Assembly: GCA_947626025.1 (NCBI GenBank)
Contig: CANQQQ010000007.1
Coordinates: forward strand, 1-48,902
Origin: an uncultured Clostridia bacterium
GTDB lineage: Bacteria; Bacillota; Clostridia; TANB77; CAG-508
Direction: 5' to 3'
DNA length: 48,902 bases
Each line of letters starts with the position of its first letter. The stretch's first letter is position 1. This document shows positions 8,466-17,254 of the stretch, piece after piece. Below the pieces are notes generated by a model, which was not told where the DNA came from, searched no databases, and was given only the letters and a program-made list of their open reading frames with translations. A program made the position numbers and the translations under genes.

Positions 8466-10511
8466 ATGGAATTAAATCAAGATGTTCAATATTTAAAAGG
8501 CGTAGGCCCAACTAAAGTAAAATTATTAAATGTATTAGGGATATACACATTAGAAGATTTAATTACATATTATCCTAGGGATTACGAAGATAGAGGAAAA
8601 CCAAGAAAAATAATAGATTTACAAGATGGAGATGAAGCCTTAATAAGAGCAGTTCCAGCCTCAAGATTTCATGTAATAAATGTTAAAAGAAATATGAAAA
8701 TCTGCAAATTACTTGTTAGTGATGATACAGGTACTATGGAAATTGTTTGGTATAATCAACCATACTTAAAAGATAAATTCGTATCAGGAAAAGAGTATAG
8801 TTTTTATGGAAAAGTGAGCAAAAAAGCAGGAACAGTTACTATGAATTCACCTGTATTTGACTCAAATAATGAAACTAAAAATACAGGAAAAATTATACCA
8901 ATTTATCCTTTAACTTATAAACTATCTCAAAATGTATTAAGACAGATAATAGAAAATGGGTTAAAAGCAGTCGAAGGAAATTTAGAGGAGATACTTCCAG
9001 ACTATTTATTAGCGGATTACAACCTAATGGGAATAAATGAAGCAACTCATAAAATACATTTCCCTAAAAATTTTGATGAGTTCAAACATGCAAGATATAG
9101 ATTTGCTTTTGAAGAGTTATTGACAATGCAACTTCTACTAAATAATTTAAAATATAAATCAACACAAAGTCATAATGGAATACAATTTGATAAAAATGCG
9201 AAAATGTCAGATGTAATAAATTCACTTCCTTTTCGATTAACAAAAGCACAATTAAGAGTTTTAGAGGAAATTGACAGAGATATGGAATCTGATAAAGTAA
9301 TGAATAGGTTATTGCAAGGAGATGTAGGTTCAGGAAAAACAATTGTTGCGATTATTTCAGCTTATAAAGCTGTAAAGTCAGGATATCAAATGGCAATAAT
9401 GGCACCAACATCAATTTTGGCTACACAACATTTAGAGAGTTTTACAAATGTATTAGAACCATTTGGAATTAGATGCGAACTTTTGATAAGTAATATGACT
9501 AAAAAGAAAAAAGATGATGTAATAGAAAGATTAGCTAATGGCGAGATAGATGTATTAATAGGTACTCATTCAATATTGGAAGAGAATATAGTTTTTAAGA
9601 ATTTAGGTTTAGTTGTAACAGATGAACAACATAGATTTGGAGTAAATCAAAGAAGTATTATATCAGCTAAGGGGAAAAATGTAGATACAATAGTTATGAC
9701 TGCAACACCAATTCCAAGGACTTTGGGACTAATTCTTTATGGAGATTTGGATATATCTTCAATAGATGAATTACCACCAGATAGGAAGAAAATAGAAACT
9801 TATGCAGTAACAAAATCTATGGAAGACAGGATAAATAATTTTATAAAAAAACAGGTAAAAGAGGGGAGACAGTGCTATATAGTATGTCCATTAGTGGAAG
9901 AAAATGAAGAAATAAATGCAAAATCAGTAATGGAAATGGTTGAAATATATAAAAATCAAGTGTTCACAGAGTTTAGAGTTGAATACATCTATGGAAAAAT
10001 GAAACAGAAGGAAAAAGACCAAATAATGCAAGAGTTTAAGGATGGTAAAATAGATATTTTGATTTCAACAACTGTAATAGAAGTTGGAGTTAATGTGCCA
10101 AATGCTAGTTTAATGGTAATACAAAATGCAGAAAGATTTGGATTAGCAACATTACACCAGTTAAGAGGTAGAGTAGGAAGAGGAGAGTATCAATCTTATT
10201 GTATTTTAAAATATGAAGGACATTCTAATACAATATTGCAAAGAATGAAAGTTATGCAGGACACTAATGATGGCTTTGTAATATCTGAAAAAGACTTAGA
10301 ATTGAGGGGTACAGGAGACTTTTTTGGCACTAAACAACATGGCTTACCAGAATTTAAGGTAGCAAATCTTTTTGAAGATATGGACATTTTACGAGAAGTA
10401 CAGGTAGTAGCAAATAAAATTACAAGAGAAGACCCTGAATTAAAAAAGAAGGAAAATCAAAAGTTGAGAAAAATGATAAATAAAAGATTTAGTGGAAAAA
10501 TTGAAATTTAA
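8466..10511 (+). CDS. recG: ATP-dependent DNA helicase RecG
   Basis: 681 residues from the ATG at 8466, preceded by GAAAGGAG (8453-8460); an upstream in-frame TTG at 8451 overlaps that site and is rejected. RecG regresses stalled forks and remodels Holliday and D-loop intermediates. Visible in order: an N-terminal wedge/OB domain (YLKGVGPTKVKLL at the start, OB strands around residues 50-140), Walker A GDVGSGKT at 285-292, the RecG-type DEQHRFG box, motif III TATPIPRT, motif VI LRGRVGRGEYQSYC, and the C-terminal GTGDFFGTKQHG element. Length and motifs are complete. It follows hup but has its own leader. Confidence 0.97.
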   Translation: MELNQDVQYLKGVGPTKVKLLNVLGIYTLEDLITYYPRDYEDRGKPRKIIDLQDGDEALIRAVPASRFHVINVKRNMKICKLLVSDDTGTMEIVWYNQPYLKDKFVSGKEYSFYGKVSKKAGTVTMNSPVFDSNNETKNTGKIIPIYPLTYKLSQNVLRQIIENGLKAVEGNLEEILPDYLLADYNLMGINEATHKIHFPKNFDEFKHARYRFAFEELLTMQLLLNNLKYKSTQSHNGIQFDKNAKMSDVINSLPFRLTKAQLRVLEEIDRDMESDKVMNRLLQGDVGSGKTIVAIISAYKAVKSGYQMAIMAPTSILATQHLESFTNVLEPFGIRCELLISNMTKKKKDDVIERLANGEIDVLIGTHSILEENIVFKNLGLVVTDEQHRFGVNQRSIISAKGKNVDTIVMTATPIPRTLGLILYGDLDISSIDELPPDRKKIETYAVTKSMEDRINNFIKKQVKEGRQCYIVCPLVEENEEINAKSVMEMVEIYKNQVFTEFRVEYIYGKMKQKEKDQIMQEFKDGKIDILISTTVIEVGVNVPNASLMVIQNAERFGLATLHQLRGRVGRGEYQSYCILKYEGHSNTILQRMKVMQDTNDGFVISEKDLELRGTGDFFGTKQHGLPEFKVANLFEDMDILREVQVVANKITREDPELKKKENQKLRKMINKRFSGKIEI

Positions 10512-10630
10512 AAGTATTTTTTCAAAAAAGATATAGGACAAAATTTGATAATTTGCAATTTTATGTAAAGGGGAGTATAATGAATAACAGTGTTCGCCAA
10601 GAGTGAACCAGAGAATAGGAGGAAAACATA

Positions 10631-11299
10631 ATGAAAGAAGCGGAAACAAGAGGGAGCATTCGGTATACACTAATGGGATTTGTGTTGGGATTTGTCTGTG
10701 CAACAGTGATTTTGACACTTTTAATGCCACCACGGATAAAAGAACAGACTTGCGATATCGAATCCTTGAATGTAGCAACTGTAAAACTGAATATTGAAGA
10801 GTTGGTAAAGGAAAAGTCTTTTGAAATGCAATTGGAACTTATGAAAGCATTTGACATGAAAAAGAATGAAGCACAATATTGGCTAGAAAAAGGAATAAGC
10901 ACAGAGGAATTAGTATTGGATGAGGAAACTTATAATCCATTCAATAATAGTTTACCGGTTGTGACATTTTCTGACTTTAAAGACTTACCAATAAGCACTA
11001 GCAGCGATAATCAAATTCAAAAGCCCTCTAAAATCCTACATTTTAAAGATGCAGATAGTGTAACACTACATTTTTTAATATGTTCAAAACCAATATTTGA
11101 TAATATGGAGATCATAACTATTATATCACCAAGTGGTAAGGCACTAGATATAGTGAAAGATACTAATAATGAGGATTATTATTACATTAATCTAGAAGAA
11201 GAGGGGTATTATTTGGTTGAATATAGGGTTTGGCAGGATGAATTTGAAGAAAAGAATTTTACAATGACGGCTGATTCCGCGATTTACTGGATGAAATGA
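10631..11299 (+). CDS. Single-pass membrane-anchored protein, unknown function
   Basis: 222 residues, ATG preceded by AGGAGG (10618-10622). One hydrophobic helix at about residues 12-32, then a ~190-residue outer domain with many acidic residues and a C-terminal half that looks beta-rich. No catalytic motif recognised. Codon and base usage of the first ~200 bp (CGG, GCG, GGG) is visibly less AT-rich than the neighbours. The stop codon is the first arm of a 38-nt hairpin. It lies between recG and the T-box of aspS and belongs to neither operon by spacing. Conserved lineage-specific protein or recent acquisition; no function assigned. Confidence 0.75.
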   Translation: MKEAETRGSIRYTLMGFVLGFVCATVILTLLMPPRIKEQTCDIESLNVATVKLNIEELVKEKSFEMQLELMKAFDMKKNEAQYWLEKGISTEELVLDEETYNPFNNSLPVVTFSDFKDLPISTSSDNQIQKPSKILHFKDADSVTLHFLICSKPIFDNMEIITIISPSGKALDIVKDTNNEDYYYINLEEEGYYLVEYRVWQDEFEEKNFTMTADSAIYWMK

Positions 11300-11336
11300 C
11301 GAAAATGACGCGCATATATATGCGCGCCATTTTCGT
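11299..11336 (+). terminator. Large hairpin overlapping a stop codon, terminator-like but without a T tract
   Basis: ACGAAAAT pairs with ATTTTCGT (11299-11306 with 11329-11336). Inside it is an 18-nt perfect palindrome of alternating CGCG and ATAT (11309-11326). The sequence after it is TGGCATAAATA, which lacks a U run. It is either a terminator assisted by NusA, a 3'-end stabiliser, or a protein-binding palindrome. Confidence 0.6.
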
Positions 11337-11379
11337 TGGCATAAATATAAAAATGTTGAAAAATTATATGTTTAAAATA

Positions 11380-11408
11380 TTGACATTTGAGTAAAACTAA
11401 TATATAAT
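11380..11408 (+). promoter_or_regulatory. Perfect sigma-A promoter of the aspS-gatCAB operon
   Basis: TTGACA (11380-11385), 17-bp spacer, TATAAT (11403-11408). Transcription would begin near 11415, just before stem I of the T-box. Confidence 0.9.
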
Positions 11409-11421
11409 ATTTTAAAATTTA

Positions 11422-11628
11422 AAATAGTGCAATGAAGATGAAAGCGATTGAGTAAACTATTGATAGAGAAAAAATGCCATTGGCTGTAAGCATTTTAAAT
11501 AGTTCAATTTGTGAAACACATTGGAGCACTTTTCGAAAAAGAGGAAAATAACGATATTTTCAAAAAGGGTGGTACCGCGGAACTAAGCTTTCGTCCCTGT
11601 ATTTAATTACAGGGATGAAAGCTTTTTT
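11422..11628 (+). promoter_or_regulatory. T-box riboswitch leader of aspS-gatCAB
   Basis: The canonical T-box core GGTGGTACCGCGG lies at 11569-11580. It is followed by a terminator with a long stem (11585-11601 with 11608-11624, G-T pair at 11593/11616) and a T run (11623-11628). Stem I is closed by AGTGC (11426-11430) and GCACT (11526-11530), with further helices at 11455-11461/11498-11504 and 11471-11477/11490-11496. The 3' side of the presumed specifier loop (11513-11519) reads GAAACAC, which contains GAA (Glu), AAC (Asn) and CAC (His) but no Asp codon. Uncharged tRNA should favour read-through into aspS. Confidence 0.93.
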
Positions 11629-11691
11629 GATTTGTTGTACTACTTGCTCCTTTTTCACCTAGATTTCTACTGGAAAGGAATGATAGTTAAA

Positions 11692-13449
11692 ATGAATGAT
11701 TATAGGACTTATTTATGTTCAGAAATTAGACTTGAGGATGTTGGAAAGGAGGTAAAACTTGCAGGTTGGGTTGATACAATTCGTGATTTAGGTGGAGTTT
11801 TGTTTATTGATTTAAGAGATCAATATGGAATAACACAAGTAGTTGTAAGAGATAATCCAGATTTAGTAGAATTTGCAGCAAGAATTCCAATAGAGTCTAC
11901 TGTATCCATTTCAGGTACTGTTAGAAAAAGAGATGAAGAAACAATAAATGAAAAACTAGATACAGGACTTGTAGAACTTAAGGCAGAAAAAATAGAGATT
12001 TTAGGTAAAAGAACAAAAATGCTACCTTTTGAAATCTCAGAAAGTAAAAAAACACGTGAAGATTTAAGATTAAAATATAGGTATTTAGATTTAAGAAATA
12101 AAGAAGTACTAAAAAATATTAAATTAAGAGCAGAAGTAATACAATTTTTAAGAATGAAAATGATAGAATTAGGTTTCCTAGAAGTACAAACACCAATACT
12201 TACGAGTTCATCACCAGAAGGAGCAAGAGATTATCTAGTGCCAAGTAGATTAAACTCAGGTAAGTTTTATGCATTACCACAAGCACCACAACAATTTAAG
12301 CAATTATTAATGGTATCAGGTATAGATAAATATTTCCAAATTGCACCTTGCTTTAGAGATGAAGATGCAAGAGCTGATAGAAGTCCAGGAGAATTCTATC
12401 AACTAGATATGGAAATGGCATTTGCAAATCAAGAGGATGTATTTGCTGTAATGGAAAAAGTTATGTGTGATACATTCAAGAAGTTTTCAAATAAAGATAT
12501 TGTAAAAACTCCATTTCCAAGGATAACTTATAAAGAAGCAATGCTTAAATATGGAACAGATAAACCTGATTTAAGAAACCCATTGATAATAGAAGATATT
12601 ACTGATATATTTGAAAAACTAGATATAAAAGTGTTTAATGGAAAAATTGTAAGAACAATAACAGTAAAAGATGTTAAAAGTATGCCAAGAACATTTTTTG
12701 AAGATATGACAGATTTTGCGATAAAAGATTGCAAAGCAAAGGGGTTAGCATGGCTAAGAGTTATGGAAGATGGAAGTTTACAAGGACCTATTGCAAAATT
12801 AATTCCAGATAAAGAAAAAGAAGAAATGCTAACAAGAACAAACACAGAAATCGGTGATGCAATTTTCTTTATAGCTGAAAACAAAGGTAGAGTAGAGGAA
12901 CTTGCAGGACTTATAAGAGAAGAGGCAGGTAAAAGATTAGGATTAATAGATGAAAACAAATTTGAGTTCTGTTGGATAGTAGATTTTCCAATGTATGAAA
13001 TAAAAGACAATGGAGAATTAGGATTTTGTCATAATCCATTCTCAATGCCACAAGGTGGAATAAAAGCATTAGAGCAACAAGATAAACTAGATATACTTGC
13101 ATATCAATATGATATTGTATGTAACGGAATTGAATTATCTTCAGGAGCAGTAAGAAATCATGATATAGAAATAATGAAAAAGGCATTTGAGATTTTAGGA
13201 TATACAGAGGAAGATGTAAAATCAAAATTCGGAGCATTATATGAAGCTTTTCAATATGGAGCTCCACCACATGCAGGAATAGCACCAGGTATAGACAGGA
13301 TGATAATGCTATTGACAGGAGAAGAATGCATAAGAGATATTATAGCATTTCCAATGAATGCAAAAGCACAGGATTTATTAATGAATGCACCAGGAAATGT
13401 AACTGCTGAACAACTAAAAGAAGTTCATATAAGCATAGATAAAAAATAA
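11692..13449 (+). CDS. aspS: Aspartyl-tRNA synthetase, bacterial type
   Basis: 585 residues from ATG 11692, preceded by GGAAAGGA; upstream in-frame TTG and ATG codons are rejected because they precede or touch that site. Class IIb synthetase: N-terminal OB anticodon domain (GWVDTIRDLGGVLFIDLRD), motif 2 FRDEDARADRSPGEFYQLDM, the bacterial GAD insertion domain, and motif 3 GIAPGIDRMIMLLTGEECIRDIIAFP region near the C-terminus. It charges tRNA-Asp. With GatCAB downstream it may also mischarge tRNA-Asn, but the residues I align with the discrimination positions are Leu33 and Glu83, unlike the His/Gly pair I recall for proteobacterial non-discriminating enzymes. First gene of the T-box operon. 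Confidence 0.97.
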   Translation: MNDYRTYLCSEIRLEDVGKEVKLAGWVDTIRDLGGVLFIDLRDQYGITQVVVRDNPDLVEFAARIPIESTVSISGTVRKRDEETINEKLDTGLVELKAEKIEILGKRTKMLPFEISESKKTREDLRLKYRYLDLRNKEVLKNIKLRAEVIQFLRMKMIELGFLEVQTPILTSSSPEGARDYLVPSRLNSGKFYALPQAPQQFKQLLMVSGIDKYFQIAPCFRDEDARADRSPGEFYQLDMEMAFANQEDVFAVMEKVMCDTFKKFSNKDIVKTPFPRITYKEAMLKYGTDKPDLRNPLIIEDITDIFEKLDIKVFNGKIVRTITVKDVKSMPRTFFEDMTDFAIKDCKAKGLAWLRVMEDGSLQGPIAKLIPDKEKEEMLTRTNTEIGDAIFFIAENKGRVEELAGLIREEAGKRLGLIDENKFEFCWIVDFPMYEIKDNGELGFCHNPFSMPQGGIKALEQQDKLDILAYQYDIVCNGIELSSGAVRNHDIEIMKKAFEILGYTEEDVKSKFGALYEAFQYGAPPHAGIAPGIDRMIMLLTGEECIRDIIAFPMNAKAQDLLMNAPGNVTAEQLKEVHISIDKK

Positions 13450-13508
13450 ATTGATTTTATGATAAAGTCGTTATATAATAACATAATAAATAGAAAGGAA
13501 AGATTTAT

Positions 13509-13796
13509 ATGGAAGTGAAAAAAGAGGAATTGTTGCATATTGCAAATCTAGCAAGACTAAAATTGCAAGATGATGAGATAGAAAAATATTTGTTAAATCT
13601 GCAAGACATTTTAAATTTTGCAAACATAGTAAATAAAGCACCGATAGAGGGCTTAAAAGAGACTGTTAGAGAAAGAGATTCTTATAATGTATTTAGAAAA
13701 GACCAAGTAGAAGAATTTAATAATATAGATGGAATGATAAAGAACTTTCCAGATGAGCAGGATAATATGATTCGCGTTCCTAAAGTAGTACAATAG
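13509..13796 (+). CDS. gatC: Aspartyl/glutamyl-tRNA amidotransferase subunit C
   Basis: 95 residues, the usual GatC length. The helical N-terminus EELLHIANLARLKLQDDEIE and the extended C-terminal tail ending MIRVPKVVQ are typical; this tail wraps the GatA-GatB interface and stabilises the complex. Shine-Dalgarno GAAAGGAA (13492-13499). It lies 59 bp after aspS and 54 bp before gatA, in the same T-box controlled transcript. The complex converts Glu-tRNA-Gln and/or Asp-tRNA-Asn to the amidated forms. Confidence 0.95.
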   Translation: MEVKKEELLHIANLARLKLQDDEIEKYLLNLQDILNFANIVNKAPIEGLKETVRERDSYNVFRKDQVEEFNNIDGMIKNFPDEQDNMIRVPKVVQ

Positions 13797-13850
13797 TATG
13801 CTAATAATATATAAATTACAGATAGAAAATTATATAAGGAGGATATCAAA

Positions 13851-15320
13851 GTGGACATTACAGAATTAACAGTTCATGAGTTACAAGATAAGTTAAAAAA
13901 TAAAGAACTAACAATAACAGAGATAACTAAGGCTTATGTTGATAGGATTAATGAAAAGGAAAAAGATGTTGAAGCATTTATAACTTTGACAACCGATGAA
14001 GCTATGAAAAAAGCAGATATTATTGAGAAAAAGATAAATAATAGGGAGATAGATGGGGATTTAGCAGGAATTCCAATAGGTATAAAGGATAATATGTGTA
14101 CTCAAGGAGTAAAGACTACATGTGCATCTAAAATGCTAGAGAATTTTGTAGCTCCATATAATGCAACAGTTGTCGAAAAAATAAATAATGAAAATATGAT
14201 AAGTTTAGGAAAGACAAATATGGATGAGTTTGCAATGGGAAGCTCAACAGAAACATCATATTTTAAGAAAACAAAAAATCCTTGGGATCTAAATAGAGTA
14301 CCAGGTGGATCATCAGGAGGATCAGCAGCTGCTGTTGCTGCTAATATGGTTCCATGGGCATTAGGTTCTGATACAGGAGGAAGTATTCGCCAACCTGCAG
14401 GTTGTTGTGGAGTTGTAGGGTTAAAACCAACATATGGCTTAGTTTCAAGATTTGGACTTGTAGCTTATGCATCATCATTAGATCAAATAGGAACTTTCAC
14501 AAAAGATGTGCAAGACACAGCAATTCTATTAAATGTAATTGCAGGTCATGATGAAAATGATAGTACTTCAGCAGATATAGAGAGAAAAGATTATACAAAA
14601 TGTTTGAAGAATGATGTTAAAGGATTAAAAATTGCTGTCCCAAAAGAGTTCTTTGGAGAAGGTATAAATCTTGAAGTAAAAGCTAATTTAGAAAAAGCAA
14701 TTGAAAAATATAAGGAATTGGGAGCAATTGTAGAAGAAGTATCATTAGATATAGCAAATTATGCACTTGCAGCATATTACATTATCGCCTGTGCGGAGGC
14801 TAGTTCAAATTTAGGCAGATTTGACGGAATTAGATATGGATATAGAAGTCCAAAATTCAATAATCTAAGAGATATTTATATTAATTCAAGAAGTGAAGGC
14901 TTTGGAGATGAAGTAAAAAGAAGAATAATACTTGGTACTTATGTATTAAGCTCAGGATATTATGATGCTTTTTATAAAAAAGGACAACAAGTTAGAACTT
15001 TAGTAAAAAATAAATTTGATGAAGTTTTTGAAAATTACGATATTATATTAACTCCAACAGCACCAACAACAGCATTTAAAATTGGAGAAAAATCAGATAA
15101 CCCATTAGAAATGTATTTATCAGATATATGTACAGTTTCAGTAAATATAGCAGGACTTCCAGGATTATCTATACCTTGCGGAGTAGATAGTAATGGAATG
15201 CCAGTAGGAATGCAGTTAATAGGAAAACGCTTTGATGAAGGAACAATATTAAATGCAGGATATACTTATGAACAAGCTACAAAATTTAGAGAAAATTATA
15301 AACCACAATTTAAAAATTAG
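13851..15320 (+). CDS. gatA: Aspartyl/glutamyl-tRNA amidotransferase subunit A
   Basis: 489 residues. The GTG start (13851) is set by AAGGAGG (13836-13842). Amidase-signature enzyme that releases ammonia from glutamine for transfer to mischarged tRNA. The catalytic triad can be read directly: Lys79 (GIPIGIKDN), cis-Ser154 ([10 protein letters not shown]) and Ser178 ([11 protein letters not shown]), the same numbering as known for the Staphylococcus GatA. The C-terminal half carries the expected [10 protein letters not shown] and [11 protein letters not shown] segments. 23 bp separate it from gatB. Confidence 0.97.
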   Translation: MDITELTVHELQDKLKNKELTITEITKAYVDRINEKEKDVEAFITLTTDEAMKKADIIEKKINNREIDGDLAGIPIGIKDNMCTQGVKTTCASKMLENFVAPYNATVVEKINNENMISLGKTNMDEFAMGSSTETSYFKKTKNPWDLNRVPGGSSGGSAAAVAANMVPWALGSDTGGSIRQPAGCCGVVGLKPTYGLVSRFGLVAYASSLDQIGTFTKDVQDTAILLNVIAGHDENDSTSADIERKDYTKCLKNDVKGLKIAVPKEFFGEGINLEVKANLEKAIEKYKELGAIVEEVSLDIANYALAAYYIIACAEASSNLGRFDGIRYGYRSPKFNNLRDIYINSRSEGFGDEVKRRIILGTYVLSSGYYDAFYKKGQQVRTLVKNKFDEVFENYDIILTPTAPTTAFKIGEKSDNPLEMYLSDICTVSVNIAGLPGLSIPCGVDSNGMPVGMQLIGKRFDEGTILNAGYTYEQATKFRENYKPQFKN

Positions 15321-15343
15321 TAATCGAAAGGAAGGATATATAA

Positions 15344-16783
15344 ATGTCAGTTGAGGATTATGAAACAGTAATAGGACTTGAAGTTCATGCAGAGCTATCT
15401 ACAAAAACTAAAATATTTTGCAAATGTCCAACAAAATTTGGTGCGAGTCCAAATACACAAGTTTGTCCAATATGTATGGCAATGCCTGGAACTTTACCAG
15501 TATTAAATGAAAAGGTTGTAGAATATGCTGTAAAAGCTGGAATAACTACAAATTGCGAAATTGAAAGAGATAGCAAGAATGATAGAAAAAATTATTTTTA
15601 CCCAGATTTACCAAAAGCATATCAAATATCTCAATATGATAAACCTTTATGTAAGCATGGATATATTGAAATAACAGTAGATGATGAAAAGAAAAAAATA
15701 GGAATTACAAGAATTCATATTGAAGAAGATGCAGGAAAATTAAATCATGATGATTTTGGGCAGGGAAGTCTAGTTGATTTAAATAGGGCAGGAGTGCCAT
15801 TAATTGAGATAGTTTCAGAACCAGATATGAGAAGTTCAGCAGAGGTTGATGCCTATTTAAAGAAATTAAAAGCAATACTTGAATATATTGAGGTTTCAGA
15901 TTGCAAGATGCAAGAGGGGTCTTTCAGAGCAGATGTAAATGTGTCTGTAAGGAAAAAAGGTGATACAGAATTTGGAACAAGAACAGAAATGAAGAATATG
16001 AACTCTTTTAGAAGTATTGTAAGAGCAATAGAATATGAGAGAGCTCGCCAAGTTGAAGTCCTTGAAAATGGCGGAAAGATTGAACAAGAAACTTTAAGAT
16101 GGGATGACGTATCAGGAAGAACTTTTTCAATGAGGGATAAAGAAGATGCTCAAGATTATAGATATTTTCCAGATCCAGATTTAGTTGCAATTAAACTATC
16201 AGAAGAATATATTCAAAATATTAAAAATGGATTACCAGAACTTCCAGAAAGCAGAAAACAGAGATATTTAGATGATTACAAATTGACTCAAAAGGAAGCA
16301 GATGGATTAACTTCATCTAAATATTTATCAAATCTATTTGAAGAAGCAACAAAAATCTCTAATAATCCAAAAGCAGTATGTAACTGGATTATGTCAGATA
16401 TATCTAGAATATTAAATGAGAGAGAAATGGAACCATCAGATATTAAATTCTCTGGAAAAGATTTAGCAGAGTTAATTGATTTAATAGAAAAAGGAACAAT
16501 TAGTAGTTCAATAGCTAAAAAAGTATTGGAAAAAATGTTTGATGACACTAAGAAACCAAAAGAAATAATTGAAGAAAATGGCTGGATACAAATTTCTGAT
16601 GAAGGAGCTATAAAAGAGGTGGTACTAAAAATACTAGAAGCAAATCCTCAATCTGTTTCAGATTATAAAGCTGGAAAAGATAGAGCTTTAGGATTTTTGG
16701 TAGGTCAAGCAATGAAAGAAACAAAAGGAAAAGCAAATCCTCAAATGTTAAATCAAATGTTTAAAGATGAATTAAATAAATAG
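15344..16783 (+). CDS. gatB: Aspartyl/glutamyl-tRNA amidotransferase subunit B
   Basis: 479 residues, full length. GatB binds the mischarged tRNA, activates the carboxylate with ATP, and receives ammonia through a channel from GatA. Visible: N-terminal cradle domain (ETVIGLEVHAELSTKTKIFC), zinc-type cysteines Cys26, Cys28, Cys41 and Cys44, the YFYPDLPKAYQISQYD segment, and a C-terminal helical plus YqeY-like tail domain ending QMLNQMFKDELNK that recognises the tRNA elbow. Shine-Dalgarno GAAAGGAAGGA (15326-15336). Last gene of the operon; a terminator follows immediately. Confidence 0.97.
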   Translation: MSVEDYETVIGLEVHAELSTKTKIFCKCPTKFGASPNTQVCPICMAMPGTLPVLNEKVVEYAVKAGITTNCEIERDSKNDRKNYFYPDLPKAYQISQYDKPLCKHGYIEITVDDEKKKIGITRIHIEEDAGKLNHDDFGQGSLVDLNRAGVPLIEIVSEPDMRSSAEVDAYLKKLKAILEYIEVSDCKMQEGSFRADVNVSVRKKGDTEFGTRTEMKNMNSFRSIVRAIEYERARQVEVLENGGKIEQETLRWDDVSGRTFSMRDKEDAQDYRYFPDPDLVAIKLSEEYIQNIKNGLPELPESRKQRYLDDYKLTQKEADGLTSSKYLSNLFEEATKISNNPKAVCNWIMSDISRILNEREMEPSDIKFSGKDLAELIDLIEKGTISSSIAKKVLEKMFDDTKKPKEIIEENGWIQISDEGAIKEVVLKILEANPQSVSDYKAGKDRALGFLVGQAMKETKGKANPQMLNQMFKDELNK

Positions 16784-16785
16784 AA

Positions 16786-16812
16786 AAAACCACCCATTAG
16801 GGTGGCTTTTTA
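16786..16812. terminator. Terminator between gatB and a convergent small gene
   Basis: CCACCC (16790-16795) and GGGTGG (16800-16805) flank ATTA, with an A run before and TTTTT after. It can act in both directions. Confidence 0.87.
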
Positions 16813-17064
16813 TTGTTCTAACTCTTTCTTTAATTTATCAAATCCTAATCCTAACACTAAAAATACACTTGCAAATAAAATACTATTTTTAAATAAATAA
16901 AAACCTATGTAATAAAGAGTAATGGAGCTATAGAATAAATTATAAGTAAGTAGGCATAAGCTTGATATAACTGCTAATAAAAAGCAAAAGATTAAACCTT
17001 TATTCATCAAATTTTTTGTTCTCTTATCCATGGAATTATATATATTAATTATCTTATTCTTCAT
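16810..17064 (-). CDS. Small two-helix membrane protein, unknown
   Basis: 84 residues. Two hydrophobic segments at about residues 23-43 and 48-72, with a Lys/Arg/Asn-rich N-terminus and a charged C-terminal tail KLKKELEQ. Upstream on the minus strand, AGAAGGGA sits about 12 nt before the ATG, a somewhat long spacing. It ends at the shared terminator after gatB. No family recognised. The composition and well-placed terminator suggest a real gene, but nothing indicates function. Confidence 0.6.
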   Translation of the reverse strand: MKNKIINIYNSMDKRTKNLMNKGLIFCFLLAVISSLCLLTYNLFYSSITLYYIGFYLFKNSILFASVFLVLGLGFDKLKKELEQ

Positions 17065-17201
17065 AAAAATTAATCAGTCCCTTCTAAATATAAATATTCA
17101 AAAAGTGTATGAATATTCTTATAAATATAGATTAACATAAAATTAGCATAAAAACAATGTAAATAATTGGTTATCTCAAATTTATAATTGCTTTTTATTA
17201 T

Positions 17202-17230
17202 TGATTTTTTTTTGGATAGAGTATATAATA
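17202..17230 (+). promoter_or_regulatory. Sigma-A promoter of rnc
   Basis: TTGATT (17202-17207), 17-bp spacer, TATAAT (17225-17230), 24 bp before the rnc start. Confidence 0.75.
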
Positions 17231-17254
17231 GTGACAATACAATAGGAGGATTAT

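Noticed and set aside
10580-10606. 8-codon leader peptide MNNSVRQE before the 10631 gene
   Set aside because: It has a good ribosome site but no regulatory codon run or attenuator behind it; too short to support.
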